This document shows, piece after piece, positions 26,973 through 36,822 of a DNA stretch of 52,741 nt. The position numbers and the translations under genes were made by a program. The DNA is from Acidobacteriota bacterium. Lineage in GTDB: Bacteria > Acidobacteriota > Terriglobia > Terriglobales > Acidobacteriaceae. The stretch is from NCBI GenBank assembly GCA_013285705.1, contig JABDHA010000021.1, positions 1-52,741 on the forward strand. Reading direction: 5' to 3'. Each line of letters opens with the position of its first letter. Positions within the stretch are counted from its first letter, which is position 1. The notes under the pieces are model-generated. The model searched no databases. It saw only the letters and a program-made list of their open reading frames with translations, and was not told where the DNA came from.

Positions 26973-28853
26973 ATGATGCGAATCAGCAAAAAGTTGAAAA
27001 CAGAATGTAGCGCGCTCGTCGCTGCAATATGTCTTAGTACAGGAATGACGCCAGCGCATGCGCAGACAGCCGCGGTCAATCAGGACCAGCACAGCGTCAG
27101 CAGCAACGACAGCTCTGACGACGCAACTGCAGTGAAGGGTGGTGGCACCGGCAATGATGCCATCTTGCAGGAACTGGAGGCGATGCGCGCGCGTATTCAG
27201 GAACTGGAAGCGCAGTTGAAGGCGCAATCTTCGATGAAGGGAAATGCCATGCCTGCGGATGCAGCCGCGCAACTGCAGGCGTCGCGGCAGGCATTGCTGG
27301 CCTCTGAAGCGTCGACGACCACCAAGGCCTTGTCTTCGCCTTCCGTCGTTTCCGCTTCGACTGTCGCACCGGCTCCGGTCTCAGCTACAACGCCAACTGT
27401 CGATAAGACGACTCCATTTGCCGATGCCGACTGGACGTGGCTCAACGGCAGTCCGCGGACCAAAGACTTCCCGTTGGCTACGAAGTATTTCAATCCGGAA
27501 ATTCGAGTCGACACCAACTACAATCTCGATCTCAACCACCCGGCGGACGACACCATCAACGGCTCCAGCGAAATCTTTCGCTCACAGGAAGTGCAGCTAG
27601 AGATGCTGGGCGTGGGTGGCGATCTGCTCGTCGACCATGTGCACGCCCGGCTGATGACCCAGTTCGGCTTGTACTCTGAGACCACGCCGCGCAACGATGC
27701 CAGCGTTGGCCGTGGCCAATGGCAACTGAACAATGCCTACCGTTACCTGGCGGAGGCCTACGGCGGCTATCACTGGGACAAGCTGCATGGCATCAACCTT
27801 GATGCCGGCATCTTCATGTCGTATATCGGCCTGTTCAGCTACTACAACTTCGACAACTGGGCCTATCAGCCATCGTTTGTCTCTTCAAACACTCCGTGGT
27901 TTTTCAATGGTGTTCGCGCTCAGTTTTTCGTCACGCAGCATTTGAAAATCGAGCCCTGGTTCATCAACGGCTGGCAGTCCTACGGTCGGTTTAACTCCAA
28001 GCCCGGCCTTGGGGGGCAGATCAAATGGACGCCGAACAACTTTATCAATGTCATCAGCAATAACTATGGCTTTGGTGAAGACGACCTCAATATCCCTGGC
28101 CGCACCCGCTTGCATACCGATGACAGCGTGGAAGTGAAGTACTACGACCACCCGGAGAATCGCCTCGACAAGATGGCCTTCTCGCTTACCGCCGACGCTG
28201 GCTGCGAATCTGGTACAGGAGTCGCGTGCACAGGTTCGGCCGACCACAAGGTCCTTACCGCGGCGACCCCGACCTCGCCTGCCGTCCTTTACCAGAAGCA
28301 GAGCTTCCTGGGATGGATGGCTTACGACCGCACCTGGTTCAATAAAGATCGCTATGCCCTGACCGTCGGCGGCGGACAGATCAACAACCCCGGCCGGTAT
28401 CTCGTACTGGTGCCGGCGATCAATGGCGCCACGGCTCTCACCGGCACCGCATATTTCCCTGCGGATCCAGGCCAGCCTTTCCACGGCACGGACGGCACCA
28501 TCACCTGGGACTTTATGCCGCGTCAATACATCACCTTCCGGACTGAATACGGGTACCGTCACTCGGATGTGCCCTACTGGGCCGGCCGTGGAGGATCAAC
28601 GCCTCCTGGTGGCTCGCAGAACACATCCATTGGCAGCCCAAGCGATTTCACCTGCACCAACGGAAGCACTTCCGTCGATGCAGGAATCGGATACACAGCC
28701 ATGCCGGGACTCTCTTATACACAGGAGTATGCCTCCAACATCGCTGCCGCCAAGGCAGTCTGCGCCGGCGTTCCCGGTTACACAACACTTTGGCAGCCGG
28801 ATCTGCGCCGCGACGAACAGAAGTTCACCTTTGCCATCATGGTGAAGTTCTAG
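26973..28853 (+). CDS. Outer-membrane beta-barrel porin (OmpL-like, BBP2 type)
   Basis: This protein of about 626 residues has a signal peptide ending MTPAHAQ, then a short coiled coil (ILQELEAMRARIQELEAQLK) and an Ala/Ser/Thr-rich linker. A barrel of amphipathic strands rich in Trp/Tyr/Asn/Gly follows and ends in FAIMVKF, a C-terminal BAM signal. The coiled coil recalls porins that trimerise or bind peptidoglycan. GINLDAGIFMSYIGLFSYYN and the following WAYQPSF are typical of putative beta-barrel porin-2 proteins. Two Cys pairs (CESGTGVAC and FTCTNG...VCAG) lie in predicted loops. Two adjacent ATGs (26973 and 26976) follow CGAGG. The solute is unknown. Confidence 0.82.
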   Translation: MMRISKKLKTECSALVAAICLSTGMTPAHAQTAAVNQDQHSVSSNDSSDDATAVKGGGTGNDAILQELEAMRARIQELEAQLKAQSSMKGNAMPADAAAQLQASRQALLASEASTTTKALSSPSVVSASTVAPAPVSATTPTVDKTTPFADADWTWLNGSPRTKDFPLATKYFNPEIRVDTNYNLDLNHPADDTINGSSEIFRSQEVQLEMLGVGGDLLVDHVHARLMTQFGLYSETTPRNDASVGRGQWQLNNAYRYLAEAYGGYHWDKLHGINLDAGIFMSYIGLFSYYNFDNWAYQPSFVSSNTPWFFNGVRAQFFVTQHLKIEPWFINGWQSYGRFNSKPGLGGQIKWTPNNFINVISNNYGFGEDDLNIPGRTRLHTDDSVEVKYYDHPENRLDKMAFSLTADAGCESGTGVACTGSADHKVLTAATPTSPAVLYQKQSFLGWMAYDRTWFNKDRYALTVGGGQINNPGRYLVLVPAINGATALTGTAYFPADPGQPFHGTDGTITWDFMPRQYITFRTEYGYRHSDVPYWAGRGGSTPPGGSQNTSIGSPSDFTCTNGSTSVDAGIGYTAMPGLSYTQEYASNIAAAKAVCAGVPGYTTLWQPDLRRDEQKFTFAIMVKF

Positions 28854-28878
28854 AAAGCAGCCCAGTATCGAGAGAATA

Positions 28879-28915
28879 AGAAGGCCGGAGAAAGTCGCTC
28901 CGGCCTTTCTTCTAG
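28879..28915 (+). terminator. Rho-independent terminator between porin and recX
   Basis: The stem agaaggccggag / ctccggcctttct (28879-28890 and 28898-28910, one-base slip) with loop aaagtcg is followed by a short T-rich tail. It begins 26 bases after the porin stop and 19 bases before the recX end, so it can serve both convergent genes. Confidence 0.8.
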
Positions 28916-28931
28916 GCCGACGACGTCGGAT

Positions 28932-29489
28932 TTACTCTGCACTGCTCTCATCTACATCCATCGCCTCAAGCGCCGAGAGCGCTGCCTCATCGACATCCCA
29001 CTGTTTGAGAATCTTGAAGATCACACCGGTCGAGAAGCCTGCGCGCACGAGCAATCGTATGACGCGTGCCGTTTCTTTCTCATTAGAGGGCTTGCGAACG
29101 CGCTTGCGTGCCAGATGCCTACGTGCCAGTTCTTCCTCGTTGACGTTCTCGTAGGCTGTATCGAGCGTGCGTGCAATCACATCGGCATGCACGCCTTTCT
29201 GGATCAGATCCTGCTGGACGCGCCGCTTGCCGAAGCTTGAATTTTCCTGGCGGAGGCGAGTGTAGTCGGCGGCGAAATTTGTATCGTTGAGATAACGCCG
29301 TTCCTTTAGACGCGCGACGACGGCTTCCACTTTTGCTTCGCCTGGGTTGCCATCTTCCACACGCTTGCGCATGAGCCGTTTCAATTCTGCCACGGTACGC
29401 ATACGTCGGCCCAACGCGCCGATGGCGTATTCGTAGAGGGCTGCTTCGTCAAGCGGTTGTTTCTTCTTGGGTGTGCGACCAAAGGGCAT
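28932..29489 (-). CDS. recX: RecX-family regulator of RecA
   Basis: This 185-residue protein has the three-repeat all-helical layout of RecX: AIGALGRRMRTVAELKRLM (first repeat), VVARLKERRYLNDTNFAADY (second) and RRVQQDLIQKGVHADVI with a duplicated C-terminal repeat. RecX binds RecA filaments and inhibits recombinase and LexA-coprotease activity. I start at ATG 29489 (MPFGRTPKKK) because an upstream in-frame ATG at 29555 lies within a palindromic repeat. recA is not adjacent. The acidic C-terminal tail (EAMDVDESS) is a minor extension. Confidence 0.87.
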   Translation of the reverse strand: MPFGRTPKKKQPLDEAALYEYAIGALGRRMRTVAELKRLMRKRVEDGNPGEAKVEAVVARLKERRYLNDTNFAADYTRLRQENSSFGKRRVQQDLIQKGVHADVIARTLDTAYENVNEEELARRHLARKRVRKPSNEKETARVIRLLVRAGFSTGVIFKILKQWDVDEAALSALEAMDVDESSAE

Positions 29490-29510
29490 ATTGTATCCAG
29501 TGTTTGCGGA

Positions 29511-29575
29511 GGCCTCAGGGGCTAAAGCCCCGCGCTTCGTTGCATAGAACGGCACGGCTTTAGCCGTGCCCCTTC
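29511..29575. repeat. Paired palindromes, Terriglobia-type intergenic repeat
   Basis: Two hairpins lie side by side: ggggctaaagcccc (29518-29531) and ggcacggctttagccgtgcc (29551-29570). The sequence 'ggggctaaagccc...ggcacggctttagccgtgcc' recurs, to my knowledge, in intergenic DNA of many Terriglobia genomes. It sits between recX and the S9 peptidase gene. Confidence 0.7.
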
Positions 29576-29581
29576 AAAACG

Positions 29582-31708
29582 TTATTTCGTCCATTGATCC
29601 ACCCAGTCATTCACCGTCTTGTACCAGAGTTGCGAGTTCTGCGGCTTCATTATCCAGTGTCCTTCATCGGGGAAATAGAGCATCTTCGACGGCACCTTCA
29701 TCCGCTGCAGCGTGGTAAAAAGCTGGTAGCCCTCCGAGACATCGAGGCGGTAATCAAGCTGGCTGTGCACGACGAGCGTAGGCGTCTTGAACTTTGTTTC
29801 TGCCAACATCGGCGACCACTTACGGTAAAGAGCGCGATTTGTCCACGGCGTGCCTTTGAACTCCCATTCGTTGAACCATAGCTCATCTGTGGTTCCATAG
29901 GCTGATTCCGGATTGAACATGCCATCGTGCGAGACGATGCACTTGAAGCGGTCCGTGTGGCCAAGAATCCAGTCCGCCATGTAGCCGCCGTAGCTCGCAC
30001 CCAGCGCGCATTCGCGGGTCTTGTCGATGGAACTGTAGTGCTGCTCAGCGTAATCGAGCCCACGCATGAGATCGATGAAGGGCTTGCCGCCCCAGTCGCC
30101 ATTCACCCCATCGATAAAGGCCTGGCCATAGCCCGTCGATCCGCGCGGATTGATCATCACAACGACGTAACCATTCGCGGCAAGAAGCTCTGCGTTCCAG
30201 CGATAGCTCCAGCTATTGCCCCACGCGCCCTGCGGGCCTCCGTGGATGAGGAATTTGACCGGATATTTCTTGCTGGCATCGAAGGCCGGAGGTTTAACAG
30301 CAAATCCTTGCACCTTCGTTTTGCCTGCACCGATAAACCAGAAGGGCTCCATCTCTGGCAAATCGAGTTGATCAAGAAGCGCACTGTTCAGATGCGTGAG
30401 CTGAGACTCTTTCAGCTCTTGCGGATCGGCGATGATTTCTTTACTCATGCCCACGGAAAATGCTGTGTGGCCGACCCTGCTGGAGTCGAGTGCCATAATT
30501 TCACCTGGTCCGCGCATTGACATGCGGGATGCGATGAGGGTCTTGCCATCGTCGGTTGGATGCAGGTCGCCATACTCTCCACTATCTGCATGTTGTGCCG
30601 GAAATTGGCTGGGTTCACCGCCAATTACATTCAGCGAAAAAATCGGAGCCTCGCCCTGATTCCCGGCAACGAAGTAAATCACGGGTAAAGAATGCGCCCA
30701 TGTAAATTCATCTACCCATCGATCAAAATTCGGAAGAAGGTCTTTCGTCTGCTTTGTCTTGCGATCGAAAAGCATTAGCCGAAAGCGATCACTCTCATAT
30801 CCTGCGCGTGCCTGTGAGCGCCACGCAATATATTTGCCATCTGGCGAATACGCAGGCGAGTGATCGCCGCCGGGACTGGTTGAAATCTTTACATGCTTCG
30901 CGTTCGGATCATCGAGGCGCAGCGTGAAGATATCGGAGTTGGTGCTGATCGCCGGAACCGGATCGAGATTTTCTTCAAACGCAATCTCTTTTCCGTCGGG
31001 AGAAAATGCATAGCTATCCGGTCCGCCGAGCGAGAACGGAGGCACATCGTGCTCGTCGCCGGGAGTGAGGTCGCGCGGCGTTCCGCCATTTGACGAGACG
31101 AGAAATAAATGGCTGCGCTTGTCTCCTGTGAAGGCGGTCCAGTGGCGATAGAGCAGGTGCGTGAAGATCTGCGCCTTCACTTTCGGTTGTGCGCGTTCGT
31201 CGTCGCGTTCTTTGTTGCAGGCATCGTCCGTGCAGTCCGGATAAACGGACGAGACGAACAGAATATTCTCGCTGTCTGGCGACCATATCGCACCGTCGGC
31301 TTCTGTGCTGATATCTGTGAGCCGGCGTGCATTGCCAATTGTGCCTGTTGCGGTGGCAAATGGCGCAAGCCATATCTGCTGTCCTCCGTCGCGCGCGCTC
31401 TGAAAGAGAATTCGCTTGCCGTCCGGTGAAAAGCGCCCGCGGCTTTCGCCGGCCATGGAATCGGTCAGAGGTTTTTCGTCACCGCCTGCGGTTGGCACAA
31501 TCCAGAGATGCGACGTGCGCATGTTTTTGCCGAGATCCACGTCGGTTACAGAGAAGAGCACCCAACGCCCGTCGGGCGAGACAGCAATATCTCCCAGGCG
31601 ACGCATCTTCATCATGTCCTCGAAGGTCATGGGTCGTTTTGACTGAGCAAAAGCGCAGACGCAGATGCATGAAAGAGAAAGCGAAAGGATCAGACGGAAT
31701 CGAGCCAT
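29582..31708 (-). CDS. Exported S9-family peptidase (prolyl oligopeptidase / acylaminoacyl-peptidase type)
   Basis: This 708-residue enzyme has a signal peptide (MARFRLILSLSLS to about residue 21). A WD40-like beta-propeller follows (about 30-430; repeated VSPDGRWVLFS / FSPDGKRILFQ / YSPDGKYIAW), then an alpha/beta-hydrolase domain. The triad is visible: Ser572 in GASYGGY, Asp652 in SQLDYRL and His684 in DEGHW. The propeller gates access, so short peptides or acyl-peptides are the likely substrates in the periplasm. ATG 31708 follows AGGAA seven bases upstream; an in-frame ATG at 31732 would lengthen the signal peptide. It is probably monocistronic. Confidence 0.93.
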   Translation of the reverse strand: MARFRLILSLSLSCICVCAFAQSKRPMTFEDMMKMRRLGDIAVSPDGRWVLFSVTDVDLGKNMRTSHLWIVPTAGGDEKPLTDSMAGESRGRFSPDGKRILFQSARDGGQQIWLAPFATATGTIGNARRLTDISTEADGAIWSPDSENILFVSSVYPDCTDDACNKERDDERAQPKVKAQIFTHLLYRHWTAFTGDKRSHLFLVSSNGGTPRDLTPGDEHDVPPFSLGGPDSYAFSPDGKEIAFEENLDPVPAISTNSDIFTLRLDDPNAKHVKISTSPGGDHSPAYSPDGKYIAWRSQARAGYESDRFRLMLFDRKTKQTKDLLPNFDRWVDEFTWAHSLPVIYFVAGNQGEAPIFSLNVIGGEPSQFPAQHADSGEYGDLHPTDDGKTLIASRMSMRGPGEIMALDSSRVGHTAFSVGMSKEIIADPQELKESQLTHLNSALLDQLDLPEMEPFWFIGAGKTKVQGFAVKPPAFDASKKYPVKFLIHGGPQGAWGNSWSYRWNAELLAANGYVVVMINPRGSTGYGQAFIDGVNGDWGGKPFIDLMRGLDYAEQHYSSIDKTRECALGASYGGYMADWILGHTDRFKCIVSHDGMFNPESAYGTTDELWFNEWEFKGTPWTNRALYRKWSPMLAETKFKTPTLVVHSQLDYRLDVSEGYQLFTTLQRMKVPSKMLYFPDEGHWIMKPQNSQLWYKTVNDWVDQWTK

Positions 31709-31767
31709 GAATGGTTCCTGCATTGCAGACAAGTCTTCAACAACCTACCTATAGTAGCTGGAATATC

Positions 31768-33802
31768 TCAGTAGGTGACGACATTGTCCTTCGTTTCCGG
31801 CGCGAAGCTCGGTGCTTTCAGCGGAAGTTCAATCACCAGTGCTGCGCCGTGGGGATGCTGGTTGTGCGCTGTGATCTCTCCTCCATGGTCGCGAACAATT
31901 GCATAGCAGACACTAAGTCCCATGCCGATACCGCTCCTCGGGGACTTTGTCGTGAAAAAGGGATCGAAAGCTCGCTTCGGGTCGGCAAAGCCCTGTCCAT
32001 TGTCAGAAATCAACACCTTCACCGTGCCACCATGACGACTTGCATCGATCCGGACAGTCTTTTGCTGCCCGTTCCCACTGGGATCAAATGCATCCAGCGA
32101 ATTATTCAGGATCTGAAGAAACATCTGCTGCAGCTGATTCCTGTTTCCGTAGACGGGCGGCAAATCATCCGGCAGATGGAGCAGCAACTCAACATGGTGA
32201 CGATTGAATTCCGCGCGGCGTAGTTGACATATATCCTGCAATATTTCCGCCACAGAAACCGATATGTGCTCGACGGGCGAAGGCCTCCAGAAGCGGAGCA
32301 TGCTTTCGCATGATCTGCCGCATGCGCTGCGCTTCACTGCGAATCAACGACAAGTTTCCATGTGCGGGATGGCCTTCGAAGGATTCTTCGAGAATCTGCG
32401 AGTAGCCAAGCACGACCGTTAACGGATTATTGAGCTCGTGGGCGACTCCGGCAGCAAGCTGACCCAGACCGGCAAGCTTCTCTGACTGTGCCACACGCTG
32501 CATGAGCGAGTTATGCCCGCGCATGGCCATAAGACGGCCTACGAGCAATTCAAGCGGCAGCACATCATCCGCCTGCAAAGGCTTCTCGGGTTCTTTCAAT
32601 CCACTCAGCAGTAAAGCGCCATCTATCGTTCCCGTCCGAGCGATGAAAGGAATGACATGGCTCTTGAGATACTGCAGCCGCTCCAGTTCATCATCCGGAA
32701 CGAAGAGAGGACGAAGATCGACCTGCAGCGTGTTTCCCATCTCGACCGCAACGCTATCACTTTGATGGAAGACCTCCGCTTGCTCAGGCGTGACCCGTCT
32801 TCCCAGCGCGTCCAGCGCGGAGACCAAGGCATTGTCCATGCCAGCGTGCGCCGTTACGCGGAAGTTATTCTCTACGCCGCGCAGAAAGAGAAGCGCCTGA
32901 CTGAAGCGGCTTGCCTGCGTGATGACTTCGCAAACATGTTGATAGGCTGCTTCCTCATTTATGCCTGAGAGAAGCGACAAATCAATTTGAGAATATTGTT
33001 CAAGTTCGATGCGCGCCCGGTGATCGCGCTCTTTGGCAGCCTTGTTTTGTGCTGCCTCTTCTTCCAGCACAATCAGGATCATGCCAACAGCCGTCATCAC
33101 CTTGATGAGGTTTACTCCACGCCCAATCATTACCATTGCAAGGCTTGGCACCGAGAAGATGGAATCGAGAAGGATAGGAGTACTCCACAGGAAAAAACCG
33201 GTGGAAGTGAAGATGACGCCGGGACTGAAGCGGCGATACGCAGCCGCGAAGAGCAGGGCAGCCATAAAATTGATGCTGCTCTGGGCCAAATATTCTACGA
33301 AAAAATAATCACCTTTATAGGTGAACCACAGGCCGAGACAACCGGCCAGTACTGCGAAAGGAGCCGTGAACGACGGTGGCACCAGATTCTTGCGGGCATT
33401 CCACAAGATTGCTACGTAAACCACAGTGATCGTGCATAGCATCAGTAGAATACGGAGCACGAGGCCAGGAGATGGATACAGCGAAATAATTACCGCGAAT
33501 AGCAGCAGGGGGACTGCGAAGGCGTATGCGTACAGAATTCTTGGCCAACGCCTGAACCCAAGCGGCGACATGGAGCCAAGGAACATCAGCGGAGCCAGCA
33601 CCAGGCTCGCGTTTGAAAGTGCAAAACCCCATCCGGCCGAACGGATGCCGGCAACCTGGGTGGCAAGATGAAGTGCAGTCATGCTCCAGCCGATCAGCCA
33701 AAGCAATCTCCGCGTCGTTCGCGCCTGCAGATAGAGCAACGCAAAAGCAACCAACAACATACTGAGAAGAGCCAGGGCCGGAACTCGGTAGAACTCGTTC
33801 AT
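31768..33802 (-). pseudogene. Membrane sensor histidine kinase, frameshifted between HisKA and HATPase
   Basis: One kinase is split in two frames. From 33802 come about eight membrane helices (residues 5-250), a GAF-like region (about 285-430), and HisKA with His455 in VAHELNNPLTVVLGYS and RSEAQRMRQIM. The frame then turns to nonsense and stops at 32189. In the other frame the sequence resumes with MLRFWRPSPVEHISVSV and a complete HATPase domain (NNSLDAFD, DNGQGF, FDPFFTTK, GMGLSVCYAIV) to 31768. The break is at about 32300-32312; removing one base there restores IM-R-x-MLRFWRP. All catalytic motifs survive, so decay is recent or the break is a sequence error. No response regulator is adjacent. 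Confidence 0.8.
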
Positions 33803-33952
33803 TTATCAGGGAAGATGAGCCAAGTGTACGCCGTGAACGAGCAGTTTGTGATCGAAATTTTGTCCAGATCGAAGGGATCGTGTGTCCATACACCGTCCCC
33901 AGGCGTCTATCCTGTTAGAGGAGCAGCAATCGTCTGCCCGGAGCGTACCTCT

Positions 33953-34861
33953 GTGATATCCATATCTCAACGCGCCAGCCAAGTTCTCTTTTCTGGATTT
34001 CTTGCCATCAGTCTCGCTGCCGGCACTGGCTTGTCCGCGCAGGTATCTTATACTGCCATGCCGCTCGACCAGGGCTTTGGCAAGCTCGACACTGCGACAC
34101 CGACCGTTCCCGCACAGCAGATCATCGACAGCTTTACCGCCAAAGAGTCGGAATTCCGCACAGCGATGGGGAATTACACCTACGAGCGCAGCGTAAAGGT
34201 GGAGACGATTGACGATGACGGCAAGGTGGATGGCCAGTACTATCAGGTGACCGACATCACTTTCGACCCAACAGGCCGGCGATATGAAAAAGTTGTTTTC
34301 GCTCCAGAAAATTCGCTGCAGCGAGTTTCCATGAGCCCCGCTGATTTTCAGGATATCGAACAGCGTCTGCCCTTTGTGCTTACGAAGGAAGATGTCGGCC
34401 AGTATGACCTGACCTATGTTGGCAAACAGAAGGTCGATGAAGTGGACACCTATGTCTTCGACGTGAAGCCAAAGGTCATGGAAAAGAACAAGCGCTATTT
34501 CCAGGGGCGTATCTGGGTCGATCAGAAGGATCTGCAGATCGTCGTCACGAATGGAAAAAATGTCCCCGACGATACGCGGAAAGGCCACGAGGATCTATCG
34601 CCCCCATTCACAACGTATCGCGAGCAGGTTGACGGCAAGTACTGGTTTCCTGTCTATACACGTGGAGAAGGCGTGTTGCATTTTTCTGGCGGCAATGGGT
34701 ATCTGAGCCAAGAGGTGCATATGCGCGAGACGCTCAAGTACGCCAAGTACAAGCGTTTCGGCTCATCGGTGAAGATCACCTTCGACGGCCAGGAGATCGG
34801 TAGCGGCACCGGCGATCAGCAGCAACCACAGCAACAGCCGCCGCCGGCAAAGCCCCAGTAA
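33953..34861 (+). CDS. Exported protein, outer-membrane lipoprotein-sorting (LolA-like) fold
   Basis: I choose GTG 33953 (GGAG nine bases upstream) because it gives a clean signal peptide (about 1-26, LSAQ) and a 302-residue protein. Longer in-frame starts would overlap the divergent kinase gene. The mature part has a pattern of beta strands with KDLQIVVTNGKNVPDDTRKG and RIWVDQ, as in acidobacterial proteins annotated 'outer membrane lipoprotein-sorting protein'. It ends in a Gln/Pro-rich tail (QQPQQQPPPAKPQ). It has no lipobox, so it would be periplasmic. A LolA-like job of carrying lipids or lipoproteins is possible but not shown. Confidence 0.68.
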   Translation: MISISQRASQVLFSGFLAISLAAGTGLSAQVSYTAMPLDQGFGKLDTATPTVPAQQIIDSFTAKESEFRTAMGNYTYERSVKVETIDDDGKVDGQYYQVTDITFDPTGRRYEKVVFAPENSLQRVSMSPADFQDIEQRLPFVLTKEDVGQYDLTYVGKQKVDEVDTYVFDVKPKVMEKNKRYFQGRIWVDQKDLQIVVTNGKNVPDDTRKGHEDLSPPFTTYREQVDGKYWFPVYTRGEGVLHFSGGNGYLSQEVHMRETLKYAKYKRFGSSVKITFDGQEIGSGTGDQQQPQQQPPPAKPQ

Positions 34862-35026
34862 ATCAAGGAGGCGGCTGTTGAAGGTCCCAGCGATAGGTAA
34901 CAGAATCGCTGAGATTCTTCCCATTGACTCGGATCAGGGGCTGAGTGACGACCTGACTACACAATCGGCGGGTATCGCGTTGCTCAGGATGACAGCATTT
35001 CTATTGCGGATTTCAGAAACACGGTA
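34862..35026. repeat. Short intergenic with dispersed-repeat-like segment
   Basis: No gene is seen. The segment around 34975-35010 (gttgctcaggatgacagcat) matches the ctcaggatgac/ctcagaatgac type of intergenic repeat seen elsewhere in the window. Confidence 0.35.
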
Positions 35027-35611
35027 CTAGTAATAGAGATATTTTCTCCACTTCTGGTCGCTGTGGCCGATCATGCGCATGATGTGGCGGCTGGTGTGCA
35101 GCGTGAAGGGCCGCGGCTCACGTAGCAACTTCATCTCTTCGAGTTCGTGCAACATCTGGTTTCCCTTGCGCCGATTGCACGAGTGGCAGCAGGCTACAAG
35201 GTTTTCCCAGGTCGACAGGCCGCCACGTGAGCGCGGGATGACGTGATCGAGCGTCAGCTCGCCTGCGGGCAGAACGATGCCGCAATATTGGCAGCTGTTG
35301 CGATCGCGCAGCAGGATGTTCTTGCGCGACAAAGCCCGTGTCTGGTGTGGAATGCGCCGGTATTCGAGGAGCCGGATCACCGATGGCAGGGGCATTCGCA
35401 CTCGCGCCGCATGCAGCATCGCGCCCTGCTCTTCTTCGGTTTTGGCGACGCCTTTCAACACCAGCACTAGAGCACGGCGCGCGCCGCAAATGTTGATCGG
35501 CTCATAGGAGGCGTTCAGCACCAGCACCGGCGACTGCATCGTGCTGCCGGAGTACGGGCGCACGTCCTCACGTGGAGCGGCGACGTGTTTCAGTTTGCGT
35601 GCGTGAATCAT
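35027..35611 (-). CDS. HNH endonuclease family protein
   Basis: This 194-residue protein has an HNH/McrA-type nuclease domain at its C-terminal half: [25 protein letters not shown], then [14 protein letters not shown]. Two CxxC pairs flank the LDHV motif and would bind structural zinc. The first part ([20 protein letters not shown]) is the usual N-terminal domain of this widespread family. The catalytic His is in LDHV. An upstream ATG at 35629 also has a good ribosome-binding site. There is no restriction methylase, phage gene or intron nearby, so it is not part of an evident defence system, and its target is unknown. Confidence 0.88.
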   Translation of the reverse strand: MIHARKLKHVAAPREDVRPYSGSTMQSPVLVLNASYEPINICGARRALVLVLKGVAKTEEEQGAMLHAARVRMPLPSVIRLLEYRRIPHQTRALSRKNILLRDRNSCQYCGIVLPAGELTLDHVIPRSRGGLSTWENLVACCHSCNRRKGNQMLHELEEMKLLREPRPFTLHTSRHIMRMIGHSDQKWRKYLYY

Positions 35612-35690
35612 GGCTCTTCCTAATGACATCTCTCCCCCAGACTTGCATCAAGACCTGAATGAAGACCTGTATAAGCACGGCCTCTAGCGT

Positions 35691-36563
35691 TTACACGCCG
35701 CGAGCCGCAGGAACAAAACCCGAATCCCAGAACGCCACGTCTTCCTGCATCGGCACCTCAACAGCAGGGAAGGCCGACGGCTGGACCATCTCCTGCCGCT
35801 GGGCCCGTGCAACTGTGGCTACACGCACACTGGCTGCCCCGGCGCGGCGCAGCGCCTGTGCGCATGCCCTGGCAGTGGCTCCCGTGGTGTAGATATCGTC
35901 AATCAAGAGCACACTCGCGCCCTTCAGCCTTTCCGGTGAAGGCGCAAAAAAAGCGCCGCGCACGTTGGCGCGACGCTGGCGCGGGGTAAGCCCCGCCTGG
36001 CTTTCCGTGGCACGGCGCCTTTCCAGAAGGCCCACTGCCACCGTCAATTTCCATTCCGGACGTTGCCGTTTCATCGCCTTCACTACGGCGCGGGCAAGCA
36101 CCTCCGCTTGATTAAAACCGCGTTGCCGCCGTTTTGACCGGAAGAGCGGCACCGGAACAACCAGCATGTTCTGGGGCGTGTTCGGCAGCACCAGAACCTG
36201 ACGAGCCAGTAAATTGCCGAGCCGGTCAGCCACCGGTTCCATTCCGTCGTATTTCAGCAGGTGCAGAAGCGCCCGCAGTTTGTCCTGATAAAGGCCATGC
36301 GCCACTGCATGCTCAAACGGCGGTGCCGCTACCCTGCAGGGACGGCATAGTGGGTCGCCCGCTTCCGCGTCGATGCCGCCAAAGCCTTTTGCGCCAAGAG
36401 CTTCTCCGCAAATTGCGCATAGGCTTCCAGATTGTTCAGGGAGTTGTTGCCAGCAGGAATCGCAGACGGGAACGCGTGAGAGCCGTAGGAGAGATTCGCC
36501 GCATAGGCGGCATGGAGCAGGAAAGAGAGCGCAGCAAAGGCTGTCCGCCGGACTTCGCAGCAC
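35691..36563 (-). CDS. comF: ComF family protein (phosphoribosyltransferase-like)
   Basis: ComF proteins are required for natural transformation in Gram-positives and are widespread elsewhere. This one has an N-terminal zinc region with four CxxC-like pairs (CRLC, CDSC, CAIC, CRPC). A phosphoribosyltransferase fold carries VVPVPLFRSKRRQRGFNQAE and the PRPP motif SVLLIDDIYTTGATA. The C-terminal tail is longer than usual. The start is unclear: I propose GTG 36563 (MLRSPADSLCCALF), giving 290 residues. The frame stays open to 36833, but that upstream part contains repeat-like DNA and overlaps the EamA gene. No other competence gene is adjacent. Confidence 0.83.
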   Translation of the reverse strand: MLRSPADSLCCALFPAPCRLCGESLLRLSRVPVCDSCWQQLPEQSGSLCAICGEALGAKGFGGIDAEAGDPLCRPCRVAAPPFEHAVAHGLYQDKLRALLHLLKYDGMEPVADRLGNLLARQVLVLPNTPQNMLVVPVPLFRSKRRQRGFNQAEVLARAVVKAMKRQRPEWKLTVAVGLLERRRATESQAGLTPRQRRANVRGAFFAPSPERLKGASVLLIDDIYTTGATARACAQALRRAGAASVRVATVARAQRQEMVQPSAFPAVEVPMQEDVAFWDSGFVPAARGV

Positions 36564-36754
36564 GCGAGCGACCGCTCTCCATGCTGAGGTACCGGATCGT
36601 CTAACGTCGAGCGCCTGTGAATCACGCTGACTGCAGAAGACGCACCTCTCACGGCAGGGGCTACCCACCGTTGTTGTAGAGTATACAGCGAAACACTGCA
36701 CAATTCCAGGTGCTTCGCGCCAAACCAGCCAGTAAGGGGGTATTCTCCATGGTG

Positions 36755-36800
36755 AAAGAATTCCTTTGCGGACCTTTGCGTCCTTGGCGGTAGAAGTTTC
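36755..36800. repeat. Likely dispersed intergenic repeat (ctttgcgtccttggcggt type)
   Basis: The stretch tttgcggacctttgcgtcct (from 36768) continues into tggcggt; 'ctttgcgtccttggcggtt' is a known-looking intergenic repeat in many bacteria. Its presence explains the spurious TAKDAKVRKGI translation upstream of ComF and argues against a start there. Confidence 0.45.
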
Positions 36801-36822
36801 TCGGCCCTGCCGCAGAATTCCC

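Noticed and set aside
33668..33952. Long N-terminal extension of the LolA-like protein
   Set aside because: It is antisense to the kinase gene and precedes a clean signal peptide beginning at GTG 33953.
35027..36563. HNH endonuclease plus ComF as a DNA-uptake or defence system
   Set aside because: No methylase, helicase, competence pilus or other defence gene is linked; both are common single genes.
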